Positions 35,500 to 49,413 of a DNA stretch of 64,000 nucleotides are shown one piece after another. The translations under genes and the position numbers were made by a program. How positions within the stretch are numbered: position 1 is the first letter of the stretch; every line of letters starts with the position of its first letter. The notes below the pieces were generated by a model that saw only the letters and a program-made list of their open reading frames with translations, searched no databases and was not told where the DNA came from. Location: positions 6,025,600-6,089,599 of the forward strand of contig NC_134036.1 in assembly GCF_964204645.1 (NCBI RefSeq). The letters are read 5' to 3'. The stretch comes from Tubulanus polymorphus (Eukaryota > Nemertea > Palaeonemertea > Tubulaniformes > Tubulanidae).

Positions 35500-37008
35500 C
35501 ATTAGTATAAAGAAACGAACACGAACAAAAACTCCAAAAACCCGGATAACCTTTTAAAAAAGGTATAGAAAGATTAAAATACCAGCGATTTATTGATTCT
35601 TATTTGGTGGACGAATGTGTGCGTCTAGCTCCGGTCAAATGGACCTCCGGGCCTTCATTGAAGCGCTTGTTTTCCCTCAGTAGACTCTCGGAGCCAGTCC
35701 ATAGTCGAGACATACCACCAAAAGTGGGTTTAAATCTCAAGTCTGGTCTTAAGTTGTTAGATTGGCTACAGAACTATAAAATTGTAGATATTTAACTAAA
35801 TCTAGCCTAAATGAACATAGCATTTTTAAGTCAAGTTTATGATTTATTTTTTTCTATTTTACAAATATTGTCTTATATTCTATAATTCATTGATGTTACT
35901 GCGGGTAGCGTGTCTGTCCGTCAGTTTGGGAGTGTCAGACTGTTTGCTGTTTTAGAAATGTACTTGAAGTATCGGTTAGTTTGTATTGCTTGACAAGTTT
36001 GTTTATTGATATCCACCTTCTGGTCACTGCCGCTCTTGGTGTCTCTGCGTATTACGTAATAGTACCTTGTTGAAATTTTTGGAAAGATATAAGAGATTCG
36101 AGTTGTAGCTTTTGAGCGGGTTGGATGTCCAGCCTCGTCTCCCCGATATACCGCTGACAATAAAGCGAAATTTACAGAACGTTTTACAGAACTCAAAGAA
36201 CGTTTTCTCATCGTTGGTTTCCTGATCGTCGACTTTACCGCGCGGTTGCCAAAGATGAAATCTCAAGGTGCTATAGAACCAAGGTGGTCTCAGACTGGCC
36301 TTAAGTCTCAGCCCTGTCTATGGAACCGGCCTCTGTAGATTTGTAAATTGTAAATGTAGTTTTCATTTCAAAGTTGCATTACGCGATAATGAAATACGCG
36401 CAGTTTCACTTAATTTCTTCAGAGATTGTTAGTGAAGTTCCAAAAATGATGTTCACCCAATATAGACCAGCAGGAGACCGATAGAAGTCGGAAATTGGGA
36501 TTGCAATTTAGGTTTCTTCCCTTGAAATCAGATGCTCACTGATTATATATACATTATATTTATTAGCTCCTATAGAGGCATCACTAAGTTAGCATTGTTG
36601 TAGTTTAACGAGTATTTTTGTGTCACAACCACCTTGCATGATAAATCAGATTTGAAAATGCCTCGCGGTATTGAGTCGCGTAGTCAAGTATTCGTCGTTT
36701 TGTTTCGACGCCTTTAAAAAACCGTTGCAACGATGTTTATATACATCGATACCTCGCGTTATTCGAGGAGTTATGTGCGAGTCGATGCGCACTTCGTCGT
36801 CAATATCGTCGGTTCAAAATAACGATTACAATTATCGAAATAAACGTTTCCTTTTCTATCGGGCAAAATCGTGCTACTAGTTAAAAAATAATACCAGGGT
36901 TAATCCGCATTTTAAAGATCGAGAAAACTTGCGCTACAAAAGGGCCATCTATCGGTGTTGAAATGGAAAGCTCGTATCCGTATGGCCCAACGAATAGCGA
37001 ATGATTTC

Positions 37009-37061
37009 GCGTGCATGAAGTAGCTGGTGACTTGACAAGTCGCTAGCTACTTCATGCACGC
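37009..37061. repeat. Hairpin with 17-bp perfect outer stem
   Basis: GCGTGCATGAAGTAGCT (37009-37025) pairs exactly with AGCTACTTCATGCACGC (37045-37061). A further inner GACTT/AAGTC pairing leaves a very small loop. No flanking gene was seen. Confidence 0.8.
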
Positions 37062-37304
37062 CAACTACGCCAACAACGCCAGAGTTGTAATTTCACGTGA
37101 CCAGGGATGATTTTTTTCCAAGAATGACGATATAATATCTAATTTGAAAAATTTCCGATGTGTGGTGTTTGTTGTTCATTTTCGATTCAACATTGCCTCG
37201 GGCGAAGCGCTAAACACACTGAAGTGTGCACGATGAACATTAGGTGTAATGTGGAAGGGTATTGCATGACCGAGGAGATACAATATCGGCAGCGCCATGC
37301 CAGT

Positions 37305-37415
37305 GACAGCGACAGCAGCAGCAGCAGCAGCAGCAGCAGTGGCGGCGGCAGCAGTAGCGGCAACAACAGCGCCAGCGGCAGCAGTAGCGGTGGCGGCAGC
37401 GGCAACAGCGAGTAC
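37305..37415. repeat. CAG/GGC-rich microsatellite
   Basis: Imperfect AGC and GGC triplet tract. It is open in several frames as poly-Ser/Gly or poly-Ala, so apparent ORFs here are not accepted as genes. Confidence 0.8.
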
Positions 37416-39326
37416 CAGGCTACAGAATAATACTCGCGATTTAGATTTCATGTTCGAAGTTAAAATGGTAATTAAATAGTTAAATAACTAATCTTTTTAT
37501 ACATAGTTCGTCTTTTGTTTTGACCTATGTTTACGATCTTCGCTCGGTAGATGGGCTGACTTTTACAAAACAGCTCATTCTAATTGCCCTGTTCGAGATG
37601 GTTAGGTTTTAGATCGTTTTTATCGGTTTCTTCCATTAATTGTTTTCTGAAATTTTAGCTACTTTAGTTAATATAAATCGTCGCCGAACGGTTCCGGTCT
37701 ACGGAAAATGTATATGAATAATTGCAATTCAGTTTTTGAGGAATCGCTTTAAATTAAGAATTTACACTAAGAATTCCCGTTTTATCGGCAATTGTTGATA
37801 AACTGTGAATCGGAATAGTTCGTTTTGTCAATCTATTTTGATTTTCGCTATCGAATATATGCAATATACGCGGCGACCCGTAGATGTATTGTCTACAATC
37901 GCCTTCGCTCGATAAAGAGACGCGTGACATTATCTAGGTCACTGCGGATCGAATCGGGTTTGACGACATGATTTAACATCCATAGACGTATATACAGACT
38001 TGTATACAGACTCTTTTAACCGTTGACCATTAGGAGTACATGGGTAAAGGGAGATCGACTATTCGCAAAAATTCAAACCGAAAGATAAATTTTCTGCAGT
38101 ACCGCTATCGAAAACAAACGTTTCGATAGATAGGCCACGGCATCTTTGTCGACTGTCTCTTTCAAAGCGGATCGTTTTAATACGAATTGAACTATCTTGT
38201 TAGACGTTTGAGAAGACATCTTCGTGGATTTATATAGTATGCATTTTGTGAGGAAGGCAATTGTCGATGTTGTGTTTTGGAGGAATTAATTCGCTTACAG
38301 TTATGAAACCGAGCGCATTGGTGTCGGGTGAAAATGGTTCGTACCTCGAAGCGACACGAACAGGTAAGCATTCGTTTTTCAGTCGAGGATAAAGTCGAAA
38401 AGTGGCCTTTAAAACCCACTCAATGGCAATGTTACATGGGGAGTGGCAGTGAAAACCTCGTGGCATGGGCAAGGTCACTTCATAGGTGACTGACCGACAT
38501 ACCTAATTGTCCGCTAGATGGCGAACTAGTCGATGGTGGCTGCTCTAACTGCACTGTGGCGTGCTTTGTACTGTCTTACAGTCGTTGAGATGCCCAAACA
38601 CTGATAGATGGCGGAATTTTCGGAAAAGGTTTTTTTTTTTCAAAAATCGTTTTTTTCGGACCTCAGGCACTTTTTCTAAATACAGCATGGAATGGGTTTT
38701 AATGTTAATCGATTGGTTTCAGTTAGAATGACTATAAAACTAGACGTCCTAAATCTAAGCCATGACTATGGAAACGCTCCCTGAAGTTTTCATTTTTCTT
38801 TTGGTGGGAGTGACCATCGACGTTGTAGATGCTCGAAATATGTTTTTATTGGGGGCCTCGTAATGATTTGTAATTATTTTCATTAACGAAATGTCACGTA
38901 AATCGCGTAAAGCATATGAAAACAATGGACCATTTCATGAAATTGAGATATGATATTTTTACCCTAGAAAACGAGAAACCTAGAACCCTCCGCACATGGG
39001 CAGTTCGGGTTCCTGATCTGAATGATGACTATTTAGTGTTGAGTCTATATGAAATGAGCGACTTCCACACGACGTGAAAGTATTACTTCCCATTAAAGTC
39101 ATTGCAGATGTTGATACCTTGGTAAAATCTAGTAATCGAGTAAATTCAGTAAAGTGAGGATGTATATTGTGAAAAACATACTATCAAAGGACTGAACTAA
39201 ACATTTTTCAGAATAATGTCTAGTGTTATTCTATACGTTCTACATGACACGTTTCCACCATAAAATGAAATGGACACATCGTTTGGACTGGAAATACGAC
39301 CCTGTGTTGGGTAAGACTGGGGCTAT

Positions 39327-42300
39327 TTATTTTTCCTTATGTTGCCTGCGTTTAGCTTTTTCGCGTATGGATTTCACATCGATAGTCAGTATTGTGTAAA
39401 GAAGGGGATTGAGGGACGAGTTGATCGGTAAGAAAAGAACCGCCAGCCAAGCCGCCACCTGATTCGGTATTTCTACCCGTAATACCGCGCAAAACTGAAC
39501 GATAATTAACGGCAGCCAGCAAAATAAATTACAAAGATTTATCACCAAACTCCTACGTGCCAAAATAAGTTCGGTAGGATCGATTCTACCCGAACCAGAC
39601 CTACTTCCAGATACGAGTCTGAACATTTGAACATAAGTCCCCATTATCGTAGCGAGTATGAAAGAGTTGGATAATGAAAAAATAGCGAATGAATATTGCC
39701 AGGCTTTCACATCGATTGAAATCAAATTCATAGGTAAACAAACTCCAGTTGTACCGTAGAAATTGTTTCCAAAGTAAGGGATAGGTATCAGAGGTAACAA
39801 GGCAATAGCACACAAAATAATCCAACATGTGCAACAAATAATGCACACATATCTAAGAGATGTAATCGGGCTTCCAGAAAATGGATAAACGATTTTTGAA
39901 AACCTATGACGCGTCATTATAAGCAAAAACATCAACGAACCTTCACACGAAATACTGACCACGACTCCAGCAAGACGACAAAACAAACTGTCAGTCCATG
40001 ATTCCGAATAGAGAAAGTAAATACCTTTATAAACATAATCGGCTCCTGCGATTGAAAACAAAAACATAGACATCATAAAATCACACACAGCAACATTAAT
40101 GATGATGATGTCTGAGGATAGTTTTGAGGAGGATAATCGAATGGCTTGAATTCGAAGGGAGATGACAATTCCATTAGCGATGAGACTGAATGAAGCGATG
40201 ACCCAAATGATAGCTCTGAGGACTGTGTTACCCATCAGGTCAGAACAGGAGGAAAAGTGATCAGCTTCAGGAAGGCACTGGTCAACATTCGGTGCCATGC
40301 AGCAAAATTTGTAAGCATCAGATCTTAGGGACACTAATGACGTCAAATTGTTGAAAACATTTCGTTCGACTGAAATAGCTTTGTAGTTGTTGGATATATC
40401 AAGAATTTCAAGTGCAGTTAATCCAGAAAATGCATAAAGCGAAATACGATGGATTCAGTTACTGCTGATATTCAACGACTGTAATGTAGGTAAACCTCGA
40501 AATACATTCCTACCGAGCACTAACAATCTCAGTCTGTGAAGGTCGAGAACTTTAAGGGACTTCAAATCGTTGAAGGTATCGTCCTCTAAATGTCTTAATG
40601 GATTTTCAGTTATCAATAACTCGTTCAAACTATACAAACCGGTGAATGTATTTGCAGATAATGATGTTATCTTGTTGCATGTCAGGTCTAATGTATGCAG
40701 ATTATGCAGGTTTGTGAACGAGTTTGGTAAAATATGAGACAATTTATTGGAGGAGATGTTCAGCATTCGCAAATAGATATATGAATACAATGTCGACATT
40801 TCCAAGATAATATCATTATTTGACAAAATTAAAACTCGAGTTGATGCCGAGAAAATACCATTAATATATGTTAACCCAGTATTTCCACAGTCGATTAAAT
40901 GGCCTTGACACTTACAGACGCTAGGACATGTTACGTTACAGAAAGCTTCGTCATCAGTTGTATGTTTACAACTAACGACGCCATCACAGATTGTGTGACT
41001 TCAGATTGTGGAATACATCGATTTTCCTGACCACAGTTAAACATTCCTGGACATGAAAATGCCTCGCAGTTTTGCTCATCTTCTGAATTAGGACAATCTG
41101 ATTGACCATCGCACACCTGTCTCATTGGTATACAATAGGATGCTGGACATTTTACAGTACCAGCTGGACATTCAAATTCTTCACATCTCAATACGTGCTC
41201 GAGATTTCTACAGACTGGGAATCCATTTGTCACTCTATCTAGAATACATCTGTGACGTCTTGAATAACAATGAGGTGAATCAAATGAAAATCTTTGTTCG
41301 TCAGATTCTGCGCATAGATTTGTGAAGTTAGTCGTACAGTGGTTTTCATTATTACAATGGGCCTTAGGGTCCACTGTAACATCAGTAGTTATTAGTAATT
41401 CATCTTCTTCAAGGCTTCCACTACAATCCACGACACCATCCTGATACAACTGCCAACTGATACAGGCTCCGCTGTTACACAGAAATCCCTGACACAGCTT
41501 AGTGTTGCATCCGATTTCGTCCGAACTGTCTTTACAACTAGTGACTCCATTACATCTGTCAGAACCACTGACACATTGACCACTTTTGCAGCGAAATTGT
41601 TCGGACAAACACGGGGTATGAAAACACGAGTTCTCATCAGAACCATCTAAACAATCCTGAATGAAATCACAGAAACCACTTATTGATATGACTTGACCAT
41701 CACTGCATTGGAACTGACTGTGTAAATTGATATATGCACAATTCAGTTCATCTTCACCGTGCTGACAGTCGTGTCTGGTATCACACACACGATGGTCGCT
41801 TATACATCTTTGATCGTTACATTCAAACTGCCATGATTTACAACCTCTTATAGAAGCTAAATCTTCATCAGTTACATTGTAGGAACACAGTACAGAATAC
41901 GCTGTATCTGTCGCATTATCAAACTCTTTAATCATCCAGTTAACTGATATATAAATATAACTTATTTCATCCCTGGTAACAATTGGTTTTATTATTCGCC
42001 CGTGTTTCCTTAGCTCATTTATTAGAATAGCGCTAAATTGGTGCCGATAATGAAAACTATTAATCAACAGTTCAGCGTGTATCAGATCCTGTACCGTACC
42101 TATTTCACCGTGGATGTCATGACACATTTCTTTCGCACGCACAATGTCTAAACTTTGATTTTTGTTCCAATATGTCAATATCTGATAACATTTCCCAGTG
42201 ACACTTAGCCAATCTCTTGTACAAGTAGCATTTATTGAATTATTCCATACGTGTTGTTTATTAGTTTGGGATGACGCATTATTTGTTGAATTTCGCTCCA

Positions 42301-45300
42301 GCTCGGTAATATATTTATTGTTGTCAATTCTTTCCACTTCACAAATGAAACTCGTGTGAACCTCTTCGATTTTGCAGGGGATTCGAACCCAGTTGGCTGA
42401 TCCTCGTGGATTATTCTGTATCATCGCCGTACACGGCATATTGACGTCATTTATCGGTTGTTTTCTTAGAGGAGATATCAATCCTCGAATAACTTCTGGT
42501 ATCGTGTCGTTATTTGTAGGTTTATACCACTCTGTGTAGCTCAATGGTTTTCCATCAGTCCAAGTGTAATAACCAGATCTAACCTAAAAAAATCAACAAT
42601 ATTTCGTTGCTGTTTCAATGAGTTCAACTGCGGATAAGAAACATTGTTCATTACATGGCACAAGTCCGGAGATGCTTAATTGCTAAGACAGACAAACAAT
42701 CTTATCATGTAGAAACCGGTTGATTTCTTTTCGATGTCAAATAGAAACAGATCATTTATCTATAAACGAAGCAATGAAACTTATTTCTTGCACTGGTTCG
42801 ACCTCTTTTTAAAAGGAACGTACAAAAGTACGATTGTGGCTCAGCCATGCATAGCTTGTTCTTTTCACACATCAACGTTCCATCCTCGAGCAAACCTCCA
42901 GGTCTGCTAATCTTATTTCCAAACATGTATTTCAATTATAGTTAATGAATAATTAAGCTTAAAGCTGTGGCAACACTTTAAAGACACCCGGTAAAGTACA
43001 ACCCAGGTGTTACAACTTACTATCATTTACCTCTATCTTAAGTCCAATCATCATTACGGGCGCTTTCTGTGAATAGACCTCGTTGGTCACAGGGCTTGTA
43101 GCGAAAAGTCTTTTAATAGAAATCATTTCCTGTTCTGAATTGATACTGAGTAGATGTCCCGCGTACTTCTGTCTACAGTACAATTCAGCATTCTCCCAAT
43201 TCAGACGTTCATCTCTGATGTATTTTACGCATGCAATTCCCGAATATAGAAACCCTAATTTACAGACATTATCACGTTGTTTTACCGGTAACTGTTTTTC
43301 TAAAATGAATCGTATTTCAAACGTGGGTATTCGGTTTTTCACCTCGAACCAAAACGAAGTACAAAAAAGACTGTAAAATGTAACTCCCGGTTCAGCAAAC
43401 GTATCGCATAGTTTCATTACGTGTTGGGCCTTGCTGCTGTAGTAACCTATTTCCTGGACGAACGTGACAGATTCCAGATTGAATCGGGATTCCCTGACGC
43501 ACGGCGTCTTTTCCATATTTTTTATGACGAATCGGTAAAACTGAATTAGGGTTCGCGTGTATTTGAACTTAAATATGTATTCTAATGTAACAGTCGACAT
43601 TCCGGCAGATCCCGGATAATTGGGAGACTGAATGATTCCACAGTCCAAATCACTTCGCCTTTTTAACGAGCTAATGAGTGTGTCATGTCTCCTCAACCTT
43701 TGGCAAATACGCCGCAATTCAACGATGAATGGGAATCTTGAAATGAAATTCGCTTCCCCGAATGTTACAGTGTGTAGTATGAGACTGTTGTTGAGACGCT
43801 GAATGCTGAGAGTCATGTATGAAATACATTCTATGGTAGGTGGCATATGATCAGGGTTGCAACGGTCAATTTCATATTCGTGCTGTGAGAATATGTGAAT
43901 TCTATGCAGTGGAATTCTTCGGTTTTCGGGTGCAATCCTGAAACATCGTGACGTATGCACTGTCACCTGGTTTTCTCCTTCCCGTAGATTGTAACCGTCA
44001 CAATCAGTCGGACGTAAAATTAAAGTACCACCGCTTGTCCACGTAAGCTTAGTTCGAATGTTAGAATAGCCTACTACGATAACCGATCCGCCTGATGTAA
44101 TCACACTGACGACACTTCGGTGGTAACCCCGTGAACCGGGACAATACGGACCGTATCGTCTAGCTGTGAAATTACCACCGTCGTATATGTAAAATCCAAC
44201 TCGCTCGCAGTTTTCTGACAGCACAGCGATATCAAGTTCCTTCTCGTATATTACGGTTTTCCAAATGAATTCATAAAGATTCACGAAATACTTCATCGTC
44301 CAGGTCGACAATGGAAGCAGCGAGTAAGCTCCCATCGATACATGTCGTTTTCGATATATCTAAATATATAAGATTCATGGGAAAGATTTATTCATTTTTT
44401 CAATGCAAAATACCTCGCAAGAGTTAAAATCCGATGAAATCCATAATTTTGAATTTACCCGTCGTTTATGAATGTGAAGTTCTGACATCGATATTGATTT
44501 CATTCTGAACTCAATTCTGAAATTCGTTTCTGTGATTTTCGGTATCGTTAGAACGCACAGTATGACGAGAAAGCCGTCAGATTTGACATTCAGCGATTTC
44601 AGGGCGTTGTAACCGAGTAAAATATCAGTTCCTACAACGCGTAACCCTTCTAGTTTATATACTCCAATGACGTCACCGGACGTGACGAGATCACGTGTCC
44701 AGTTGAAGACGACGTACTGTAACACCTGCACGGTGATAGACCAGCAGTGTAAGTGTTTTGATCGAGTTATTACGTGTAAACTGTTGTCATCGGGAATGAG
44801 CACTCCCGATTCGTTATTAGAGATCTGAATCAACGAATTAGAGACGTTCCAATCTGATATTTTGTATATCCAAACTAAAAGTTTAGTCGTTGTTTTGTGG
44901 TGATATGTGGAAGAAATCATCGCCTTGTTAGTTTTCGCATAAAACGATGACGGCTGCTGTCCGCGTTGTACGCCTATAATCGCTATTGGTTCACTGTTGG
45001 TGTTCCAGCCATCATAGATTCGAAAACTCGCCGCTGGATCGATATCACCGTTGTGCCATGAATTTAGGTCGACAAATGTAAAATTCATCCCTAAACCAAC
45101 CGGGAGGGCGTCCCATTTTATGAACACATGACACTTTCTGCGATTCCAGAACATTTCGAATTTGTATCCGGTTGATAGGTGTAATTCATTCATTTTAAAG
45201 GACCATCGTCCACAGTTGTGACTGATTTTTATTTGGCTCCGCTCATAACGATATATGATATAAACCCGACTACCTCGCGCACCATCGACGTTATTCCTAA

Positions 45301-45682
45301 ACATCAACGAGATCGAATCGTTACGAACAACGTCGTATTTCCCTTCGCCACAGAAGGTTTTACCATCAACGAATTGATAGTTATCTATACAGAATATTGA
45401 CGGCTCGATGTCGTAGTGAACTTGGACGTGAAAAGTTCCCGGTAAAGAGCTGTTGATGAACCAACGACATTCAACACCGCGCGTCAACGACGGGTAATTC
45501 GGTGAAACGATGTAACCGGACGTAGAATCTAGCGGGTACCACGTTTTGTTACAAGACGAACTTACCGTCACAGACGATTGCTCGATAGAGTCTGCGCGAT
45601 CAGCGCGCGCGATGCGAACTCGACAGACGATCAGCGACGCTATAAACAGCGCTCTCAGTCGCTGCTCCATACCGAACAACAT
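39327..45682 (-). pseudogene. CUB/C-type lectin/LDLa/LRR GPCR, copy 2, disrupted
   Basis: Same three-exon layout on the minus strand: 45682-44459, 44359-43031 and 42583-39327, with introns of 99 and 447 bp. All the modules of copy 1 are recognisable. Two lesions break the third exon. At 40989-40997, in the last LDLa repeat, nine bases replace one base present in copies 1 and 3, a net +8 frameshift. At 40455-40457, in the LRR region, an in-frame TGA stands where the others have Lys. A Cys of the LDLa region is also lost (DEQRFSFDS against DEQRCSFNS). Downstream, the seven-helix part is fully open to the stop at 39327, with SLNPLLY intact and TRHRF as in the other copies. It is therefore a recently damaged paralogue, unless the lesions are assembly errors. 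The intact N-terminal 1,370 or so residues could still be made as a soluble CUB-lectin-LDLa protein. Confidence 0.8.
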
Positions 45683-46012
45683 CACTGCGACAGAATGAAG
45701 GGAATTCGTCAAGTTTCGAAAATTCGTTTATTGGTCGGATCAGGATCCGTTCTCATCCAATCAGAAAAATTCACTCCGCCGAGTTGAAAATTCTTAAAAT
45801 ATTTTCAGAAAAAATACGCACGTATTTCCACCAACGAACGAAATTCAACCAAAGAAAAAAGTGATGCAACGGTATACAGAATTCCATCTTTTCATTTTTC
45901 GCAATTTCGTATTCTAGGTTTTATTTGTTCGAATATTTTATTTCTCATTACTATATGTTGTGTTCGTAAAGTCGTTATACGTCATGCTCTCAAAACAACG
46001 ATGCCCCGTTTT

Positions 46013-46112
46013 ATAGACCAGTACAAACTTTAACCCGGGGTTAACTTGATTCATTTTCAATTGAGTTAGCCCCCGGTAAAAGATAATACCAGTCTATATA
46101 TAAAACCGGGCC
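46013..46112. repeat. Fold-back element
   Basis: AGACCAGTACAAACTTTAAC and GATAATACCAGTCT form imperfect inverted ends around CCGGGGTTAACTTGATTC and GAGTTAGCCCCCGG. It resembles the fold-back inserted at 8240-8352. Confidence 0.55.
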
Positions 46113-46257
46113 CAGAATTTACCTGAGCAGGATAAAAAATCGAACATTCTTGTTCGATTCACCGATTCGATTCACCGATTCCGTAGACCTTTACCCACAG
46201 ATCTGTAGATAAAGCCAAACTGTATTCCTTCATATTGATTACGAACGTTAACTCTGT

Positions 46258-46459
46258 CGTGCGACCTGGAGGGGGAAGCCCGAAATTGCTGTGGGAGAGC
46301 GCCGCTGTTCTTGTTCGTGACGTATGCACTTCCCATCCTGTCCTGCACGGCGATATATCGTGCGACCTGGAGGGGGAAGCCCGAAATTGCTGTGGGAGAG
46401 CGCCGCTGTTCTTGTTCGTGACGTATGCACTTCCCCTCCTGTCCTGCACGGCGATATAG
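46258..46459. repeat. 101-bp tandem duplication
   Basis: Two nearly identical 101-bp units start with CGTGCGACCTGGAGGGGGAA at 46258 and 46359. The only clear difference seen is CCCATCC/CCCCTCC. The origin is unknown. Confidence 0.85.
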
Positions 46460-47240
46460 AAATCAGAGACCAAACATAACCAACAACTAAACTCAGGTTG
46501 ATAAAAATGATGCAAGGGTTCTATTGCATGGAATTTAAACAAATGACAACTGACAATATCATATCACCCCTACCCTGCTTGGTGCGCTGCCTCTGCTCTG
46601 GTCGATGCCGCCAATGTTGCTCTCCCTCTCCGTTTTTCCCCGAGAGTACCGTGCATTTATTCTAGAAATTTATCTTATCTTATTCCGGGTTTGAACAGAA
46701 AGCTTTTAATTATTCTATAATTACTAAACAGCAGGAATTGTCCCACGAGCTTGACAGCGTAACAGCAGAAAGTGATACGTAGTTAAATTGTTTAAAATGC
46801 CTATGTCACAACAACTCAGTCACCGATATTCGATTAAAATGAATTTCTTTTTCATTCCAATTCTAATCAATTTCGAGTCTAGAACTGCGTATACTGGGAA
46901 CGTGTTTTTTTCTCCTCGAAAAATCCATCTATATCGAGACCGCTGTTGATTTGACTAACATTCAGATTATGAAACGTGAATCAAACTCGATATCATTGAA
47001 CGAAAATCTCTGAGCCTCTTACAAGCGATTTGAAAATCTAGCGCATACCATATCTTGTATGTTTGTTGAGAAATCTCCCTAAGCGTCGCGAATTAAGGGT
47101 TCGATCCCCTTTTTGTCTCATAGAAATTTATTCAAACAAATTACTGAACAAATTATCTGAACAGTCCACAAACATCGATATCGAATTTTAAAACTCGAAA
47201 TTCGGACAGAATTAACGACGGATTAAAAATTTCGCAATGA

Positions 47241-47350
<110 letters not shown>

Positions 47351-49045
47351 GATTGACATACTTACGCCTGGTGATAGGAAAAAAAAAAAACAATAACAAT
47401 ATTCGTTTGAAAATAAAGATTTCTCGTCGACAAAATCTGGAGATTCCACTGGGCCTAGCTGCACAGTCGTGAGTTAAGGCCGAAAGTGGTCTTACGTCTT
47501 TAACACGGAACGAGTTTATACTGGACTTTAGTTGTTAGATTGGGCATAGAATCAAGTTGGACTGAGACTGGTCTTAGATCTAAGGCATGGCTCCTGCAAC
47601 AGACCCCTCGATTCAAACTGCATCGCAGACTAAGATAGATTATAGCCGAACAAATGCGTTCGTATTCGCAATATCTTGCTTATATCAGCATTTCTAGAAT
47701 TCTAGAATTTCTAGAGAGCGGGAGAGAGAGATACCGAATAGATATTACAGCGAGGCGTATATAAGTTAAACGCCTCGAGGCAGTTACTGTAAAAAGGGTC
47801 TAAACTTTCTGTGCACGACAGCGGATTTCAGCATGTATCATGTGTCCGTCTAGATCAAAGATATATTCACACTGATTTCGTGCGCCGCTAGAAAACCAGC
47901 GAATAACTAATTTATAAATCACAATTACACAAACCTTAAGTCTTACGATATAGGAAAAACCTTGAAAAAAAACCGAAATTAGTAGATTACAAAGTTTAAG
48001 GAATGTGCAACGATTTTCATGTTTGCCGCGAATGTGGAAAAATCGATTGGATTCATCGATGTATTTTGAGGAGCGATAAAGTTTTATTTCTATCAGGGAA
48101 AACTTTTGAGACGATAGTGTCAGTATTCGGTTGATTAGTGATTAAATTCATTAGATTTGAAGATTTTAGACTATCTCATTGCGTGCGATTCATATTCTTT
48201 CTCGTTTAAGGGAAGCAACCTTACGCGCCCTGGAATTAAAACGTTTTTGCAAAATTATTTGATAATGGATATGGTTGTATGCAAGTAATATGTAGATGTT
48301 CATTTTACTTATTTCTAGCTTTATGGCGACAGCGAAGCGCGTTTTCCGCTGCCCGCTATTTATTGAGGAAGACGGTTCCGATAAAATATCTGAAATTCAT
48401 CCCGGTATTATGAGTAGAACCCGCTGAGTGTCGTAATAAGTTGGTCAAAGCATTCTTCCAAACTAGGACCTAAAACAACGCGATGCAATGTAAAAAAGCG
48501 AAAAACAACGCAATGTTAAATGTAACAAAATATCAGAAATATTTCTGGTAGGAACTTCCAACCTAGCACTTTGATAGTTTTTCATTGCAATATGTATAAT
48601 CGATACTATTGTTTAATTGGGATCCATAGAATCTACATAATCTATTTCTGATTCGGAATAGCCGTCATTCGTGAAAATATGCTAGAATAAACTAAAAAAG
48701 ATACAAATGTGGAATATGCACGGTGTCTGATATTGATTTTCGTTGTAATGCAATAAAATCATACTTACGTTGAACATTTGACGCGGTAAGAATTGTAGGC
48801 TTAGAGCGCTGCGATTCATACAGCGAGTGTATGACACGTGGATTGTGTTTACACAGAGGACAGCGTGCGCGCGGTAGCAGAATATGGCGAAAAGTTTCTT
48901 TTGAAAATATTTCGTCCAAGTAATGATTTAAATTTGGTGGCTGATTCGGGCCACGCCGACATTTTTCGAGCACGAAAAATCTCAAAACAAAATTGATAGC
49001 GAGAAAACGAATATTAACGCGAGAAGACAAATATTAGCGCAAGAA

Positions 49046-49103
49046 AACAAATATTTAGCGCGAGAAAACAAAATAATATGTTTTCTCGCGCTAAATATTT
49101 GTT
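49046..49103. repeat. Perfect palindrome, 25-bp arms, 8-bp loop
   Basis: Left arm 49046-49070 and right arm 49079-49103 are exact reverse complements containing TTTAGCGCGAGAAAACA. Upstream at 48999-49060 the motif GCGAGAAAACAAATATTAGC is repeated imperfectly three times, so the right arm appears to be an inverted extra copy of this short repeat. Confidence 0.9.
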
Positions 49104-49347
49104 GGGGACCCCTGGAAATGACCGTGAGTGCGTTGCAAGCCGCGGACGAAACGGCGTATCCTATTGATCTGACATTTTTTAACTTCGAATCATAAACAGT
49201 AAACAAGCCAATCATTGATACATTTACTAGCAGCTTTATTGGATCTAATTATGACACGGAGTTTGAATTATAAATTCAATTCGAGCTATTTCTCAACGTG
49301 CAAAACCTTTTCAGTCAGTAGGTAACCTGCCGACTGTGGTTATTTTC

Positions 49348-49392
49348 ATAATGGGATATTACCCGAACAACCGCAAATTCATATCCCATTAT
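49348..49392 (-). ncRNA. Conserved 3'-UTR hairpin of cysteine-knot gene 3
   Basis: A 12-bp perfect stem (ATAATGGGATAT with ATATCCCATTAT) starts 21 nt after the stop codon, with a 21-nt loop containing CGGTTGTTCGGG in the sense strand. Equivalent hairpins lie at the same distance after the stops of the genes at 52.4 and 55.9 kb. Confidence 0.6.
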
Positions 49393-49413
49393 AGGTCCTT
49401 ATCGCCATAACGA

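Larger units (their letters stand above)
35500..39326. other. Spacer between convergent receptor copies
   Basis: The two receptor genes converge here. No gene was recognised. It contains CTTAAGACCAGTC elements (35728-35775, 36265-36335, 38720-38783), a perfect-stem hairpin at 37009-37061 and a CAG/GGC-rich microsatellite at 37305-37415. Confidence 0.5.

Noticed and set aside
37158-37479. Ser/Gly- or Ala-rich ORFs
   Set aside because: Produced by a CAG/GGC microsatellite read in different frames.
47090-47120. Possible tRNA 3' end (AAGGGTTCGATCCCCTTTTT)
   Set aside because: Box B and T-run are present but no acceptor stem, D-arm or anticodon arm could be folded upstream.
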